Origin: Flavobacterium sp. TR2
Lineage (GTDB): Bacteria; Bacteroidota; Bacteroidia; Flavobacteriales; Flavobacteriaceae
Direction: 5' to 3'
Assembly (NCBI RefSeq): GCF_025252405.1
Contig: NZ_CP104307.1
Span: 1,550,001-1,614,000, forward strand
DNA length: 64,000 nt
Under the pieces are notes generated by a model that ran no database searches, was not told the origin of the DNA, and was given only the letters and a program-made list of their open reading frames with translations. The translations under genes and the position numbers were made by a program. This document shows, one piece after another, positions 32,385-42,154 of the stretch. Positions within the stretch are counted from its first letter, which is position 1. Every line of letters starts with the position of its first letter.

Positions 32385-32479
32385 ACTTTAAACTAAATTG
32401 TTGATTTACGTTTTTTGATTTCAGATTTTTTACACAGACTAAAACTCAAAATTCATAATTCATAACTCATAACTCAGAA

Positions 32480-33436
32480 ATGAAAGTAACAGAACATATA
32501 GAAAACGCCAAAGGAAAAACATTATTCTCATTTGAAATTATTCCGCCTCAGAAGGGGAAAAGCATTCAGGAATTATACGATAATATCGATCCGTTGATGG
32601 AGTTTAATCCGCCGTTTATTGATGTGACGACCTCTCGCGAGGAGTACATTTACATTGACCGCGGTAACGGACTTTTGGATAAAAAATTGACTCGTATGCG
32701 TCCGGGAACGCTTGGAATTTGCGCTTCTATAAAACATAAATACAATGTTGATACGGTTCCGCATTTGCTTTGCGGCGGTTTTACCAAAGAAGAGACTGAG
32801 TATATGCTTGTTGACTGTCATTATTTAGGAATCAACAACGTAATGGCGCTTCGCGGAGACGCTATGAAAGATGAACAGTCTTTTACGCCAAAAGTTGGAG
32901 GAAATCATTACGCAATTGATTTGGTGAAACAAATTAATGATTTGAATTGCGGAAAATATCTGCATGAGGTAATGGATGCCGACAACAAAGCCGATTTCTG
33001 CATTGGAGTTGCTGGTTATCCAGAGAAACATTTAGAATCACCATCTTTACAATCTGATTTAAAAAGATTAAAAGAAAAGGTCGATGCGGGAGCAGATTAC
33101 GTCGTGACACAAATGTTTTTTGACAATGCGAAATATTTTGCTTTCGTAGAAAAAGCAAGAGAAATGGGCATCACAATTCCGATTATTCCCGGAATCAAGC
33201 CAATTGCTGTTCAAAGGCATTTACAAGTTCTGCCGCAAATTTTCAGAATCGATTTGCCAGAAGATTTGATCGATGCCGTAGACAAATGCAAAAACAACGC
33301 TGAAATCAAACAAGTCGGAATCGAATGGGCGATTCAGCAGTCATTAGAATTGAAAGCTGCCGGAGTTCCGTTTTTACACTATTATTCAATGGGTAAATCT
33401 GAGAACATCCGACAGATTGCAAGCCAGGTTTTTTAA
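32480..33436 (+). CDS. metF: Methylenetetrahydrofolate reductase
   Basis: Reduces 5,10-methylene- to 5-methyltetrahydrofolate with FAD and a pyridine nucleotide, supplying the methyl group to MetH and MetE. 318 residues, normal length. The N-terminal SFEIIPPQKG and the LRGD segment (ALRGDAMKDE near 123-132) and VTQMFFDNAKYFAFVEKA near 215-232 are family signatures. The ATG fits the family start. It is downstream of metH, probably in the riboswitch-controlled operon. Confidence 0.95.
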   Translation: MKVTEHIENAKGKTLFSFEIIPPQKGKSIQELYDNIDPLMEFNPPFIDVTTSREEYIYIDRGNGLLDKKLTRMRPGTLGICASIKHKYNVDTVPHLLCGGFTKEETEYMLVDCHYLGINNVMALRGDAMKDEQSFTPKVGGNHYAIDLVKQINDLNCGKYLHEVMDADNKADFCIGVAGYPEKHLESPSLQSDLKRLKEKVDAGADYVVTQMFFDNAKYFAFVEKAREMGITIPIIPGIKPIAVQRHLQVLPQIFRIDLPEDLIDAVDKCKNNAEIKQVGIEWAIQQSLELKAAGVPFLHYYSMGKSENIRQIASQVF

Positions 33437-33450
33437 TCGTTGGCGACATG

Positions 33451-33483
33451 AACTTTGTCAAAGTTTTAAACTTTGACAAAGTT
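33451..33483. repeat. 33-base near-palindrome
   Basis: AACTTTGTCAAAGTTT followed by TAAACTTTGACAAAGTT, a nearly perfect palindrome 14 bases after metF. It belongs to the same style of REP unit as 29500-29584 and may also act as a terminator stem, though no T-run follows. Confidence 0.75.
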
Positions 33484-33575
33484 GTTGAAGTCTAGTTTGT
33501 AATTTCTTAGAATGACAAAAAATATAATCTTCGAATTTGGATTTTGTTTAATTTAGATATTTAAATTTTCACAGC

Positions 33576-34229
33576 ATGAAACCAGAAGAATTACAAGCCA
33601 TAGCCTCTCAATTAAAACATCCATCGGGAGAAAAAGGAATCGAAATGGCCAATATGATGAACGAAACGAACATCAATATGACCAAACATTCGATTCAGAA
33701 TCTGAATATTTCAAGCGAAAACAGAATTCTGGAACTAGGCCACGGAAACGCGGGCCATGTTGAATTTCTTTTTGAACAAGCTGAAAAATTAAAATACTAC
33801 GGATTAGAAATGTCAGAACTGATGTTTCAGGAAGCGCGCCAGATCAATCGAAATTTTGTTTCTCAAAAACAGGCTTTCTTTTCGCTTTATGACGGAAACG
33901 CAGTTCCGTTTGAAGATGGATTATTCGATAAAATATTCACAGTAAATACCCTTTATTTTTGGCAGAAGCCCGAAGAATTGCTAGCAGAAATCTATAGGGT
34001 TTTAAAACCAGGCGGGAATTTCTGTCTGACGTTTGCCGAAGAAGATTTTATGAAAAAATTGCCTTTTACCCAATTCGAATTTGAATTGTACAGCACCGAA
34101 AAAGCGCAGAAATTAATCAGAAAATCAGATTTTAAAATCGTATATACCGAAACGCAGACCGAGAAAGTAAAAAGTAAAACTGGCGAATTGGTTGACAGAG
34201 CTTTTACCACCATAGTTCTGGAGAAATAG
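33576..34229 (+). CDS. Class I SAM-dependent methyltransferase
   Basis: 217 residues. SAM-binding motif I ILELGHGNAGHVEFL is near 51-65, an acidic GLEMSE follows, and VLKPGGNFCLTFAEED near 142-157 is the post-motif common in UbiE-like enzymes. The substrate cannot be told. It lies 140 bases after metF with a palindrome between them, so it may not be cotranscribed. No membrane segment. Confidence 0.85.
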   Translation: MKPEELQAIASQLKHPSGEKGIEMANMMNETNINMTKHSIQNLNISSENRILELGHGNAGHVEFLFEQAEKLKYYGLEMSELMFQEARQINRNFVSQKQAFFSLYDGNAVPFEDGLFDKIFTVNTLYFWQKPEELLAEIYRVLKPGGNFCLTFAEEDFMKKLPFTQFEFELYSTEKAQKLIRKSDFKIVYTETQTEKVKSKTGELVDRAFTTIVLEK

Positions 34230-34367
34230 TTTTTTTGCCAAAGATTGTACGGATTAAATAATCCTTTTAAATTTTTTAATCTGTAGCAAAAAACAATTAA
34301 TCCTTGCATTTTTTGAGTGCTTTCATTCTTTATTATTAACCAGACTGAATTATAATCTTCTACAATT

Positions 34368-35591
34368 ATGGAAGTTAAGAAAATCAATTTTTTGCAGAGT
34401 TACAGCAGTATTTTATGGCTTCTTGGCGGTATTGTAGCAGGAAGTATTTTCGGATTGGTGTTTGGAGAAGAGGTTTTAATCATAAAACCGCTTGGAGATA
34501 TATTTCTCAACCTACTTTTTACAGCCATTATTCCGCTTATCTTTTTTACGATCGGTTCTTCGATTGCCAATTTGGAGCGGACAGAAAAACTGGGAAAATT
34601 GTTTGTGATTATGTTGCTCGTTTTTCTCGCTACAATTTTAATTTCTGCAATTGTTATGATTTGTGCGGTTTATCTTTTTCCAATTCATGAAGATATTGCT
34701 ATCGCCAAAGTCCCTTTTGAAGAAGTAGCGTCTGGATCGGCAGGAGACCAGATTGCAAAACTGCTTACAGCAAATGATTTCTTCGAATTGCTTTCTCGAA
34801 AAAGTATGCTAGCGCTAATAATTTTTTCTTTCTTAGTAGGCTTTGCAACTTTGCAATCTGGTGAAAAGGGAAAAGCTTTCAAAAGTTTTTTAGATTCAGG
34901 AAACGAGGTAATGAAACAGCTTTTGAACATCATCATGAAGTTTGCACCAATTGGTTTGGGAGCGTATTTTGCATATCAGGTTGGTGTTTTTGGACCGCAA
35001 CTGCTAGGAGTTTATGCAAAACCTATGGCAGTTTATTATGCAGCTTGTGTTTTCTACTTTTTTGTGTTCTTTAGTTTGTATGCATTAGTCGCTGGCGGAA
35101 AAAGAGCTTTTAAAGTTTTTTGGAGCAACAATATAGAGCCGTCATTAACGGCAGTCGGGACCTGCAGCAGTATTGCAACCATTCCGGCCAACTTAGCGGC
35201 AGCAGAAAAAATGGGAATTCCAGCCCATGTGCGAAATTTAGTTATTCCGTTAGGCGCACCTCTGCACAAGGACGGTTCCAGTATGTCATCTATTTTAAAA
35301 ATAACCTTTTTGTTTGCCATGTTCGGTAAAAATTTTTCAGATCCGATGACGATTCTTTTGGCACTCGGAATTACAGTTGTAGTTTCAATTGTTGAAGGAG
35401 GAATTCCGAATGGGGGATACATTGGCGAAATCTTAGCCATTACGGTTTATGGCTTCCCGATGGAGCAGGCACTTCCTGTCGCGATGATTTTAGGAACTTT
35501 AGTAGATCCGATAGCGACTTTATTAAATGCAAACGGAGACGTAATCAGTTCTATGATGGTTTCCCGATTTTCGGAGAAAACCAAATGGTAG
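34368..35591 (+). CDS. Dicarboxylate/amino acid:cation symporter (DAACS)
   Basis: 407 residues with about eight hydrophobic helices. The N-terminal helix pair and GSSIANLERTEKLGKL, and the binding region VGTCSSIATIPANLAAAEKMG then PLGAPLHKDGSS (near 302-313), match GltP/DctA-type transporters that import glutamate, aspartate or C4-dicarboxylates with Na+ or H+. The family NMDG is HKDG here, so the substrate may differ. It is followed 81 bases later by a PLP decarboxylase gene, suggesting an imported amino acid is decarboxylated. Confidence 0.9.
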   Translation: MEVKKINFLQSYSSILWLLGGIVAGSIFGLVFGEEVLIIKPLGDIFLNLLFTAIIPLIFFTIGSSIANLERTEKLGKLFVIMLLVFLATILISAIVMICAVYLFPIHEDIAIAKVPFEEVASGSAGDQIAKLLTANDFFELLSRKSMLALIIFSFLVGFATLQSGEKGKAFKSFLDSGNEVMKQLLNIIMKFAPIGLGAYFAYQVGVFGPQLLGVYAKPMAVYYAACVFYFFVFFSLYALVAGGKRAFKVFWSNNIEPSLTAVGTCSSIATIPANLAAAEKMGIPAHVRNLVIPLGAPLHKDGSSMSSILKITFLFAMFGKNFSDPMTILLALGITVVVSIVEGGIPNGGYIGEILAITVYGFPMEQALPVAMILGTLVDPIATLLNANGDVISSMMVSRFSEKTKW

Positions 35592-35672
35592 CTTTTCTTT
35601 AAAACAAGCAATTTTTTTATAAATATAATCTTATATGCGCAATCTGCGCAACATAACCAATACAATAAACTT

Positions 35673-37073
35673 ATGAATTCAATACTACAGCACGATTTAA
35701 ACAATTTTGAGAACATCTTAGAAGAAACAAAACAGCAGGGAGTTGATTTTTTGAATGCGATTGAAAGCGTTCCAACGTCTAATACCTATTCTATTGATCC
35801 TAAAACGGTATTAAACGAGTTAGGTTTAGGATCAATTGAAGCCTTAAAAGAATTTAATGAAAGACTGGCTCCCTTGATGGTTTCTTCGCCTGGTCCTAGA
35901 TATTGGGGGTTTGTAACAGGCGGTTCTACACCCGCATCTATCGTGGGCGATTGGCTGGCTTCTGTTTATGATCAAAATACCCAAGCAGTAAAAGCGCAAG
36001 GAGGAGCATCGGCATTAATAGAATTTGAAACCATCAATTTATTATTGCAGCTGTTAGATCTTCCGGACTCATTTTTAGGCGGATTTGTTACAGGTGCTAC
36101 AATGTCAAACTTTACTTCGCTTGGCGTTGCCAGACAATGGTTTGGCCATCAGTTCGGAAAAGATTTTGCTAAAAACGGAATTTCAGAAACGGTTAATATT
36201 CTAACCGCAACTCCGCATTCTTCTTCTGTAAAATGTTTGTCGCTTTTAGGAATTGGAAGCCAGAATTATACGGTTGTAAAAACAATTGAAGGCAATCGTG
36301 AGGCTTTGGATATTACTGATTTAGAGGAAAAAATTAAAACTTTAAACGGAAAGCCTTTTATTCTGATTTCGAGTGCAGGAACTGTAAATACGGCCGATTT
36401 TGACGATTTTGAAGCTATTGCAGAACTAAAAGGGAAATACAATTTCTGGTGGCATATTGACGGTGCATTTGGTGGATTTGCAGCGGTTTCAGATAAATAC
36501 AAACATTTAGTAAAGGGTTGGGAAGGAGCAGACAGTATTGCGATCGATTGCCATAAATGGCTAAACGTGCCTTACGAAAGTGCTTTCTTTCTGACTAAAA
36601 AAGACCATATAAATCTGCAGATTGAAACATTTCAGAATTCGAATGCGCCTTATTTAGGAAATCCGCTGGAAAATTTTAATTATCTAAATGTGCTTCCGGA
36701 AAATTCACGCCGTTTGCGTGCGCTGCCTGCTTGGTTTTCGCTTAAAGCGTACGGAAAAGAAGGTTACAGAGATATTATTGAAGACAGTGCTGCCTTGGCA
36801 TTGCATTTTGGAAATGCTTTGATAGAAAATGATTTTGAGCTGTTAGCGCCAATCCGTTTAAATAATGTCTGCTTTACGCTCAAAGGAGATCACAATCAGG
36901 AAAAAGTAAGCCAGTTTTTATCTGCTTTGAATGATAGAGGAAAAGTGTTTATGACACCAACGGTATATCAAAATAAAAAAGGAATCAGAGCTTCTTTTGT
37001 GAATTGGCGAACAACCGAAAATGATCTGAGACTTGTAATTGATGAAATGAAAGAAGTGCTTTCAGAAATATAA
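35673..37073 (+). CDS. Pyridoxal-phosphate-dependent group II decarboxylase
   Basis: 466 residues of the aromatic amino acid/glutamate decarboxylase family. PLP lysine is in DCHKWLNVPY (near 290-299), the stacking His in TPHSSSVKCL (near 180-189), and the Asp pair in HIDGAFGGFAA. Preceded by a DAACS transporter, so the substrate may be an acidic or neutral amino acid. The exact substrate cannot be assigned. Cytoplasmic; a hairpin follows. Confidence 0.87.
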   Translation: MNSILQHDLNNFENILEETKQQGVDFLNAIESVPTSNTYSIDPKTVLNELGLGSIEALKEFNERLAPLMVSSPGPRYWGFVTGGSTPASIVGDWLASVYDQNTQAVKAQGGASALIEFETINLLLQLLDLPDSFLGGFVTGATMSNFTSLGVARQWFGHQFGKDFAKNGISETVNILTATPHSSSVKCLSLLGIGSQNYTVVKTIEGNREALDITDLEEKIKTLNGKPFILISSAGTVNTADFDDFEAIAELKGKYNFWWHIDGAFGGFAAVSDKYKHLVKGWEGADSIAIDCHKWLNVPYESAFFLTKKDHINLQIETFQNSNAPYLGNPLENFNYLNVLPENSRRLRALPAWFSLKAYGKEGYRDIIEDSAALALHFGNALIENDFELLAPIRLNNVCFTLKGDHNQEKVSQFLSALNDRGKVFMTPTVYQNKKGIRASFVNWRTTENDLRLVIDEMKEVLSEI

Positions 37074-37088
37074 ACTGTACAAAAGTAG

Positions 37089-37116
37089 AAGAGCCTGTTT
37101 GAAGGAACAGGCTCTT
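37089..37116. terminator. Hairpin between convergent genes
   Basis: AAGAGCCTGTT (37089-37099) pairs perfectly with AACAGGCTCTT (37106-37116). Placed between the decarboxylase and the minus-strand receptor. T-runs are weak on both sides. Confidence 0.65.
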
Positions 37117-37164
37117 GACTAACACAAAAAAAACAAAAAACAAGGTATTTAAAGAACGAAACTT

Positions 37165-39285
37165 TTATATGCGGTATGTAAATGCAATTGTCGCGATACG
37201 ATTGTCAAGCTCATATCTTTTGTCAATGCCAGTTTGCGCGACTGCAGATTTGATAGTAAAATTATTGGTATTGAAAACATCAGTAAAATTGAGTTTAATG
37301 TTTCCTCTTTTGGCCAAAACTTGTTTTGAAATTCCGATGCTGAAATCAAAGAAGCCATCTCGCTCATAAATGCCAAGATTAGATTTTGACTGATATTGGG
37401 CATTTCCCTCTACCTTTAAGGTTTCGGTTATGGCAAAAGAATTCTGGACACTTAGATTCAATGTTACAATAGGATCAATTGTAGAGCTGTTCAAAATGTC
37501 AGCCATAAATTTATTTTCAAAAACATTGAACAGCGTATTTACAGACCACCATTTGTTTAGCTCAGCAGTATTGGTAACATTAACGCCATAATTATATGAT
37601 TTGTCAACGTTAATCTGAGTTGTAACGGTCGTATTGTTGTCTGGATTATAGTTGTAAACTTCTGTGAAAACGTCTTTGGTGCTGTTAAAATAAACCGAAG
37701 CCATAAAATTGCTTTTCCACGCATAGCCAACTTCCATAGCGTGCGTGATCTCTGGAATCAAGTTGGGGTTTCCTTGCGAATAATTGAATGAGTCATCGTA
37801 AAAACGAAACGGATTCAAGTCAAACTGGCTTGGCCTGTTGATTCTTTTACTGTAAGAGGCGTGTGCCGAATGGTTGCTTGTAAATTCGTATTTTAGAGAA
37901 AGGCTCGGAAACCATTTCAAATAATCATCTTTATGCTGCTCGTTCAACGTTTTTTGGTCAATATTTATCGCAGTATATTCTGTTCTTAGACCCGCCTGAA
38001 TATTTAATTTTTCTAACTGATATTTGTAATTCGCGTAAGCGGCATAAATCTGTTCGCTGTATTCAAAATGATTGGTAGAATTAAAATCGATAAGCCACTC
38101 GTTGTTTTCGTAATATTCATAAACTGAAGGATTATCATTGTTTTTAAGACTCGTTTTGAAGCCCCATTCAATAGATTGTTTTTCCTTTAACGGATTTATA
38201 AAATCAATTTTCCCTGTAAAAACCTTTAATTGAGAAGGAATATAACCGCGACGGTCGTTTACAACAGTGGCATTTGCGGTATTATCTGCACTTTGAAATT
38301 GATTGGATCTAAACTTTGAGGTTTCGTATTCAAAATCAAAAGACATATTTTTTCCTTCATCATTAAATTTGTGCGTACCAGAAAGAGCATACGTATAATC
38401 AAACCATTTTTCTTTGCTGTCATTGTAGGTCAAAGCGTCAAAAATAGCTTGATTTGATGCGTTAAACACCGTGTTTGTTCCGTCAGCTCTATTTTCATAT
38501 CGCCCGATTTTGGCATCTACATAAAATTCTAAATTCGTTTTAGGTGAAGCCTCATATTGAGTTCCGATTTTAAAATTATTAGAAGTCAAAGGTTCATCTG
38601 TAATAGAGGTCTGATAATTTGTAGAAGCAATTTCTTGATGTGAAAGATCAGTGTATTGCGTCTGATTGAATTTTTTATGCTCTTCTTCACCACGGAACGT
38701 ATAGCTGTAATTCCCAAAGACGCCCCATTTATCTTTATTATAATTTAAATTGAAGCCAGAATTGGTTCTGTTTTTTCTTCCCCTTCCGTAACTCGCAAAA
38801 GCAGTTCCCTTTAAACCAGAAGAGTTTGGCTTTTTTAAAATAATATTGATGATTCCGGCTTTTCCGGCTGCGTCATATTTAGATGAAGGATTTGTAATCA
38901 CTTCAATTTGTTTGATGTTTGATGAGGTTGTCGCTTTTAAATAATTCGCCAATTCTTTTTGCGAAAGTTGCGTCAATTTTCCGTTTATCATGACTGCAAC
39001 GCCCTGTTGTCCGCGAATTGAAAGGTCACCATCTTGCGACACAACAACGCCTGGCGCACGTGATAAGACGTCAAGCGCGGTCCCGCCTTCAGATACGATG
39101 CTGTTTTCTACATTAAAAACAAGACGATCAGATTTTTGAGTATAAAGTACTTTCTTTTTAGTAATCACGATTTCATCTAAAGCATTTATAGTGGTTTCAA
39201 CAATACTATCGGTTTCTTTTTCTGTTTGAGAATATCCATCATATACCGAAAAAGCAAGCATAATGGAGGTTATAATTTTTTTCAT
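37165..39285 (-). CDS. TonB-dependent outer-membrane receptor (OMP_b-brl_3 type)
   Basis: 706 residues with signal peptide (to about residue 19), a short region, a plug domain (ALDVLSRAPGVVVSQDGDLSIRG split around residues 83-105, then IEVITNPSSKYDAAGKAGIINI near 136-157) and a beta-barrel ending in FTYRI. Family members are related to outer membrane beta-barrel proteins common in Bacteroidota and import large ligands or act in surface assembly. The ligand is not evident. Its upstream region (39286-39500) has inverted repeats. Confidence 0.9.
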   Translation of the reverse strand: MKKIITSIMLAFSVYDGYSQTEKETDSIVETTINALDEIVITKKKVLYTQKSDRLVFNVENSIVSEGGTALDVLSRAPGVVVSQDGDLSIRGQQGVAVMINGKLTQLSQKELANYLKATTSSNIKQIEVITNPSSKYDAAGKAGIINIILKKPNSSGLKGTAFASYGRGRKNRTNSGFNLNYNKDKWGVFGNYSYTFRGEEEHKKFNQTQYTDLSHQEIASTNYQTSITDEPLTSNNFKIGTQYEASPKTNLEFYVDAKIGRYENRADGTNTVFNASNQAIFDALTYNDSKEKWFDYTYALSGTHKFNDEGKNMSFDFEYETSKFRSNQFQSADNTANATVVNDRRGYIPSQLKVFTGKIDFINPLKEKQSIEWGFKTSLKNNDNPSVYEYYENNEWLIDFNSTNHFEYSEQIYAAYANYKYQLEKLNIQAGLRTEYTAINIDQKTLNEQHKDDYLKWFPSLSLKYEFTSNHSAHASYSKRINRPSQFDLNPFRFYDDSFNYSQGNPNLIPEITHAMEVGYAWKSNFMASVYFNSTKDVFTEVYNYNPDNNTTVTTQINVDKSYNYGVNVTNTAELNKWWSVNTLFNVFENKFMADILNSSTIDPIVTLNLSVQNSFAITETLKVEGNAQYQSKSNLGIYERDGFFDFSIGISKQVLAKRGNIKLNFTDVFNTNNFTIKSAVAQTGIDKRYELDNRIATIAFTYRI

Positions 39286-39600
39286 GCTGTTTGAATTTGG
39301 CCGATTCTAAACCGAGATTTAGAAACGTAATCTTTGTAATTTTTCTAAATCAGAATTTATTGCAGTACAATTTGTTCTAATTTTTCTGAAAACTTTCTTC
39401 GAAGATTTATGGCTTGGTTTGAAACAGCAGCAATAAGTTTTTTTAGGGTAAGGATTATACGTAACATACCGTGGCATTTAAAATTTGATTTGCCAAATAT
39501 AATACTATTTATAATAAGTCTAAATAAAAATAATAAATATTTTTGCAACAAAAACTTTAATTTCTTGATTTGTAGAGAGAATAGGGGGAATAAAAATGAA
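39286..39600 (-). promoter_or_regulatory. Upstream region of the TonB receptor
   Basis: A promoter-like TATATTTG on the minus strand lies near 39490, giving a leader of about 200 bases. GATTTAGAAA (39316-39325) and TTTCTAAATC (39342-39351) form a 10-bp inverted repeat, and TCTAAA/TTTAGA words overlap it. A 36-codon ORF (39357-39467, minus) lies in the leader; its coding status is unclear. Confidence 0.4.
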
Positions 39601-39635
39601 AAAGCGGTTTGCTTTATTTTAAAACAAACCGCTTT
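39601..39635. terminator. Terminator of gldA
   Basis: AAAGCGGTTTG (39601-39611) pairs with CAAACCGCTTT (39625-39635). It lies 21 bases past the gldA stop on the minus strand, with T-rich sequence on either strand. Confidence 0.85.
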
Positions 39636-39656
39636 TTTTATCAAAAACCTGAAAAT

Positions 39657-40553
39657 CTACTTTGTGATTTCTCTAAAAACAGCTTCCAGATTTTTATTTT
39701 TTTGATTCAATTGTAATGTTTTTAATCCATTTTCGTTGGCGAAGTCAAAAATAGCAGGGCGCATATCTTTGTCTGTAACAAAAGTCAGCTCCCATGTCAT
39801 GTCATGAGTATTTACGTACGAAGAAATATTTTCCAGCTTAGCCAAAAGCTGCTCTTCAACTTTGTAATCAAACTCTACCTCAATCACTTGCTCTTTGTCG
39901 GCAGTAACCAAATGGTCTAATTTATTGTCTGCAACAATTTGTCCTTTGTCAATAATTATGACACGATCGCAGATTGCTTCGACTTCCTGCATGATGTGCG
40001 TGGATAAAAAAACAGTTTTATTTTTCCCTGCATTTTTAATCACATTACGTATTTCCATTAACTGATTAGGATCCAGTCCAGTAGTCGGTTCATCCAAAAT
40101 TAAAACTTCTGGATCGTGAAGCAAAGCATTTGCCAAACCAACACGCTGACGGTATCCTTTAGATAGCTGTCCAATTTTTTTATGGCTTTCTGGTGTCAGT
40201 CCTGTCAGTTGAATTACTTCTTCAATTCTTGATTTTGGCACGTTATAAACGTCGGCATTAAATGTCAAATACTCACGAACATACAAATCCAAATACAACG
40301 GATTATGTTCTGGCAAGTACCCAATGGAGCGTTGCACTTCTTTTGCGTTTGTCATGACATCGTGACCATTTACAAGGGCTGAGCCACTATCGGCAAGCAA
40401 ATAAGTTGTCAAAATTTTCATCAACGTAGATTTTCCAGCTCCGTTTGGACCAAGAAATCCTACGATTTCTCCTTTCTCAATTTTAAAAGAAATTTCATTT
40501 AAGGCTTTTTGCTCTCCGTAACTTTTTGATATGCTGTTTACTTCTATCGACAT
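39657..40553 (-). CDS. gldA: ABC transporter ATP-binding protein, GldA-like
   Basis: 298 residues, a cytoplasmic ABC ATPase. Walker A GPNGAGKST is at 35-43, signature LSKGYRQRVGLANALL near 132-147 and Walker B VLILDEPTTGLDP near 153-165. Sequence and length fit GldA, the ATPase that works with GldF and GldG in Flavobacterium gliding motility. The partner genes are not in this window, which agrees with gldA standing alone. A generic ABC-2 export ATPase is the alternative. Confidence 0.75.
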   Translation of the reverse strand: MSIEVNSISKSYGEQKALNEISFKIEKGEIVGFLGPNGAGKSTLMKILTTYLLADSGSALVNGHDVMTNAKEVQRSIGYLPEHNPLYLDLYVREYLTFNADVYNVPKSRIEEVIQLTGLTPESHKKIGQLSKGYRQRVGLANALLHDPEVLILDEPTTGLDPNQLMEIRNVIKNAGKNKTVFLSTHIMQEVEAICDRVIIIDKGQIVADNKLDHLVTADKEQVIEVEFDYKVEEQLLAKLENISSYVNTHDMTWELTFVTDKDMRPAIFDFANENGLKTLQLNQKNKNLEAVFREITK

Positions 40554-40701
40554 GACTTTTTGTTTGCTACAAAAGTAAACAGAAATAGTCTCGATTGCTA
40601 AAATTTATCTTCGAAAGTAATCAGAAAAAAAATCAGGCAGGCCAGTATTCACGGCATCGTTATTGTTAAGGGAATGCTAAAATTAAAATAAAACCCAAAT
40701 T

Positions 40702-41280
40702 ATGAAAAAAATGTTAGTGATGGCTGCTTTAGCTATCTGCAGTTTCGCAAACGCACAAAAAGGAACAGTATTAGTAGGTGGTAACATCTCTTATTCTTCT
40801 GAAACAAGAGATTTCGGTAATGCTGAAAGAAAATCAAACGAATTTGCTTTTTCTCCAAAAGTAGGTTACCAATTTCACGAAAACTGGACAGTTGGAGGTG
40901 AGTTTACAGTTGCTTCTTCAAAAGATGATCAAGGTGTAAATGAGTACAAAACAAATAGCTCTAAATTTGGTGCATTTGTACGTTACACAATGCCATTAAG
41001 TCAAACTTTCTCAGTATTCGCAGATTTAGGAGCTGGTTTCCAAAATCAAACTGAAAAAGATTACGTTGGATCAAACTACACAAAATATAAAGCAGATGGA
41101 ATGTATATTGGTGTAACTCCAGCTCTTTTCATTAACATGAAAAATGGTTTTGGTCTTAACTTCAGCATTGGTGGTTTAGGATACGAAACATTAAATTACG
41201 ATAACAACGGTCCAGATGTTAGCAGATTTAATTTCAACTTTGGTAAAACAGCAAGCATTGGAATTTCTAAAAACTTCTAA
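40702..41280 (+). CDS. Outer-membrane beta-barrel protein (copy 1)
   Basis: 192 residues with signal peptide (MKKMLVMAALAICSFANA), then alternating amphipathic strands and a terminal F, as in small OmpA/OmpW-like barrels. FSPKVGYQFHENWTVGGEF (near 50-68) and FVRYTMPL are nearly identical in the next gene. Function unknown; probably an abundant porin-like protein. Ends with a strong terminator. Confidence 0.85.
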   Translation: MKKMLVMAALAICSFANAQKGTVLVGGNISYSSETRDFGNAERKSNEFAFSPKVGYQFHENWTVGGEFTVASSKDDQGVNEYKTNSSKFGAFVRYTMPLSQTFSVFADLGAGFQNQTEKDYVGSNYTKYKADGMYIGVTPALFINMKNGFGLNFSIGGLGYETLNYDNNGPDVSRFNFNFGKTASIGISKNF

Positions 41281-41306
41281 TCTTTAGTTTTTATATTCAA
41301 TTTCAG

Positions 41307-41330
41307 AAAGCGCTCCAATCGGAGCGCTTT
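41307..41330 (+). terminator. Terminator after beta-barrel copy 1
   Basis: AAAGCGCTCC pairs with GGAGCGCTTT over a 4-base loop, followed by T residues. Confidence 0.92.
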
Positions 41331-41473
41331 TTTTGTAATCATTTCTTATCGATAACTTAAAATTTAATCGGTTTAGACTGAATTGTTTTTAATAAAAGGT
41401 TAAGAAAATAATTACGATTCTATATTGGTATTTTAATTGTTTGCTGTATGTGAAATCTTAATAAATATCACTT

Positions 41474-42061
41474 ATGAAAAAAATGCTACTTATTCTTGCA
41501 CTAGCTATGGTTAGCTTTGCAAATGCCCAAAAGGGAACAGTTTTAGTTGGAGGAGATATTAGTTATAACTCTGAAAAAATTGAACGCGCAGTTGCGCCTA
41601 CGAAAACAGATGCTTTTGCTTTTTCTCCAAAAGTAGGGTATCAATTTCACGAGAATTGGACAGTGGGAGGCGAATTTTCTTTAGCGTCTTCAAAATCTAC
41701 TATTGGAGAAGGAGAAGGAAAATATACTGCATATAAAGCAGGTGCATTTGTACGTTATACAATGCCATTAAACGAAACTTTCTCAGTTTTTGCTGATCTA
41801 GGCATTGGCTATCAAAATCAAAAAGATAAAAATTATGAGAACGGATCACTTGTTTCTAAAAATGATGGCAATGGCATTTACACGGGCGTAACTCCAGCTC
41901 TTTTTATTAATATGAAAAAAGGTTTTGGTCTAAACTTCAGTATTGGCGGATTAGGTTACGAGACCTTAAATTATGACATAAGCGGCAACGATGTTGATTA
42001 CAGTAAGTTTTTTGTCAATTTTGGAAAAACAGTAAGTATCGGAATTTCTAAAAACTTTTAG
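41474..42061 (+). CDS. Outer-membrane beta-barrel protein (copy 2)
   Basis: 195 residues, a tandem paralog of 40702 with the same signal peptide type and shared blocks (KVGYQFHENWTVGGEF, FVRYTMPLNETFSVFADLG, INMKKGFGLNFSIGGLGYE). The loops in between differ, as expected for surface-exposed parts. A separate promoter region and a separate terminator surround it, so the two copies are probably expressed independently. Confidence 0.85.
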   Translation: MKKMLLILALAMVSFANAQKGTVLVGGDISYNSEKIERAVAPTKTDAFAFSPKVGYQFHENWTVGGEFSLASSKSTIGEGEGKYTAYKAGAFVRYTMPLNETFSVFADLGIGYQNQKDKNYENGSLVSKNDGNGIYTGVTPALFINMKKGFGLNFSIGGLGYETLNYDISGNDVDYSKFFVNFGKTVSIGISKNF

Positions 42062-42089
42062 TTTTCAAATTTTATATCAATAAGAAGAG

Positions 42090-42108
42090 GCTGTCTTAAA
42101 AGGACAGC
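42090..42108 (+). terminator. Terminator after beta-barrel copy 2
   Basis: GCTGTC pairs with GACAGC, with A/T-rich inner pairs, followed by seven T. Confidence 0.75.
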
Positions 42109-42154
42109 TTTTTTTATGGGATAGAATATTTATAAAATTTATTTTACTTATAAA

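Noticed and set aside
37115..37369. Plus-strand ORF overlapping the receptor gene end
   Set aside because: Shadow of the minus-strand receptor with no independent support.
39357..39467. 36-codon ORF in the leader of the TonB receptor
   Set aside because: Possible amphipathic peptide, but no Cys/Met pattern, no linked terminator and no recognisable similarity.
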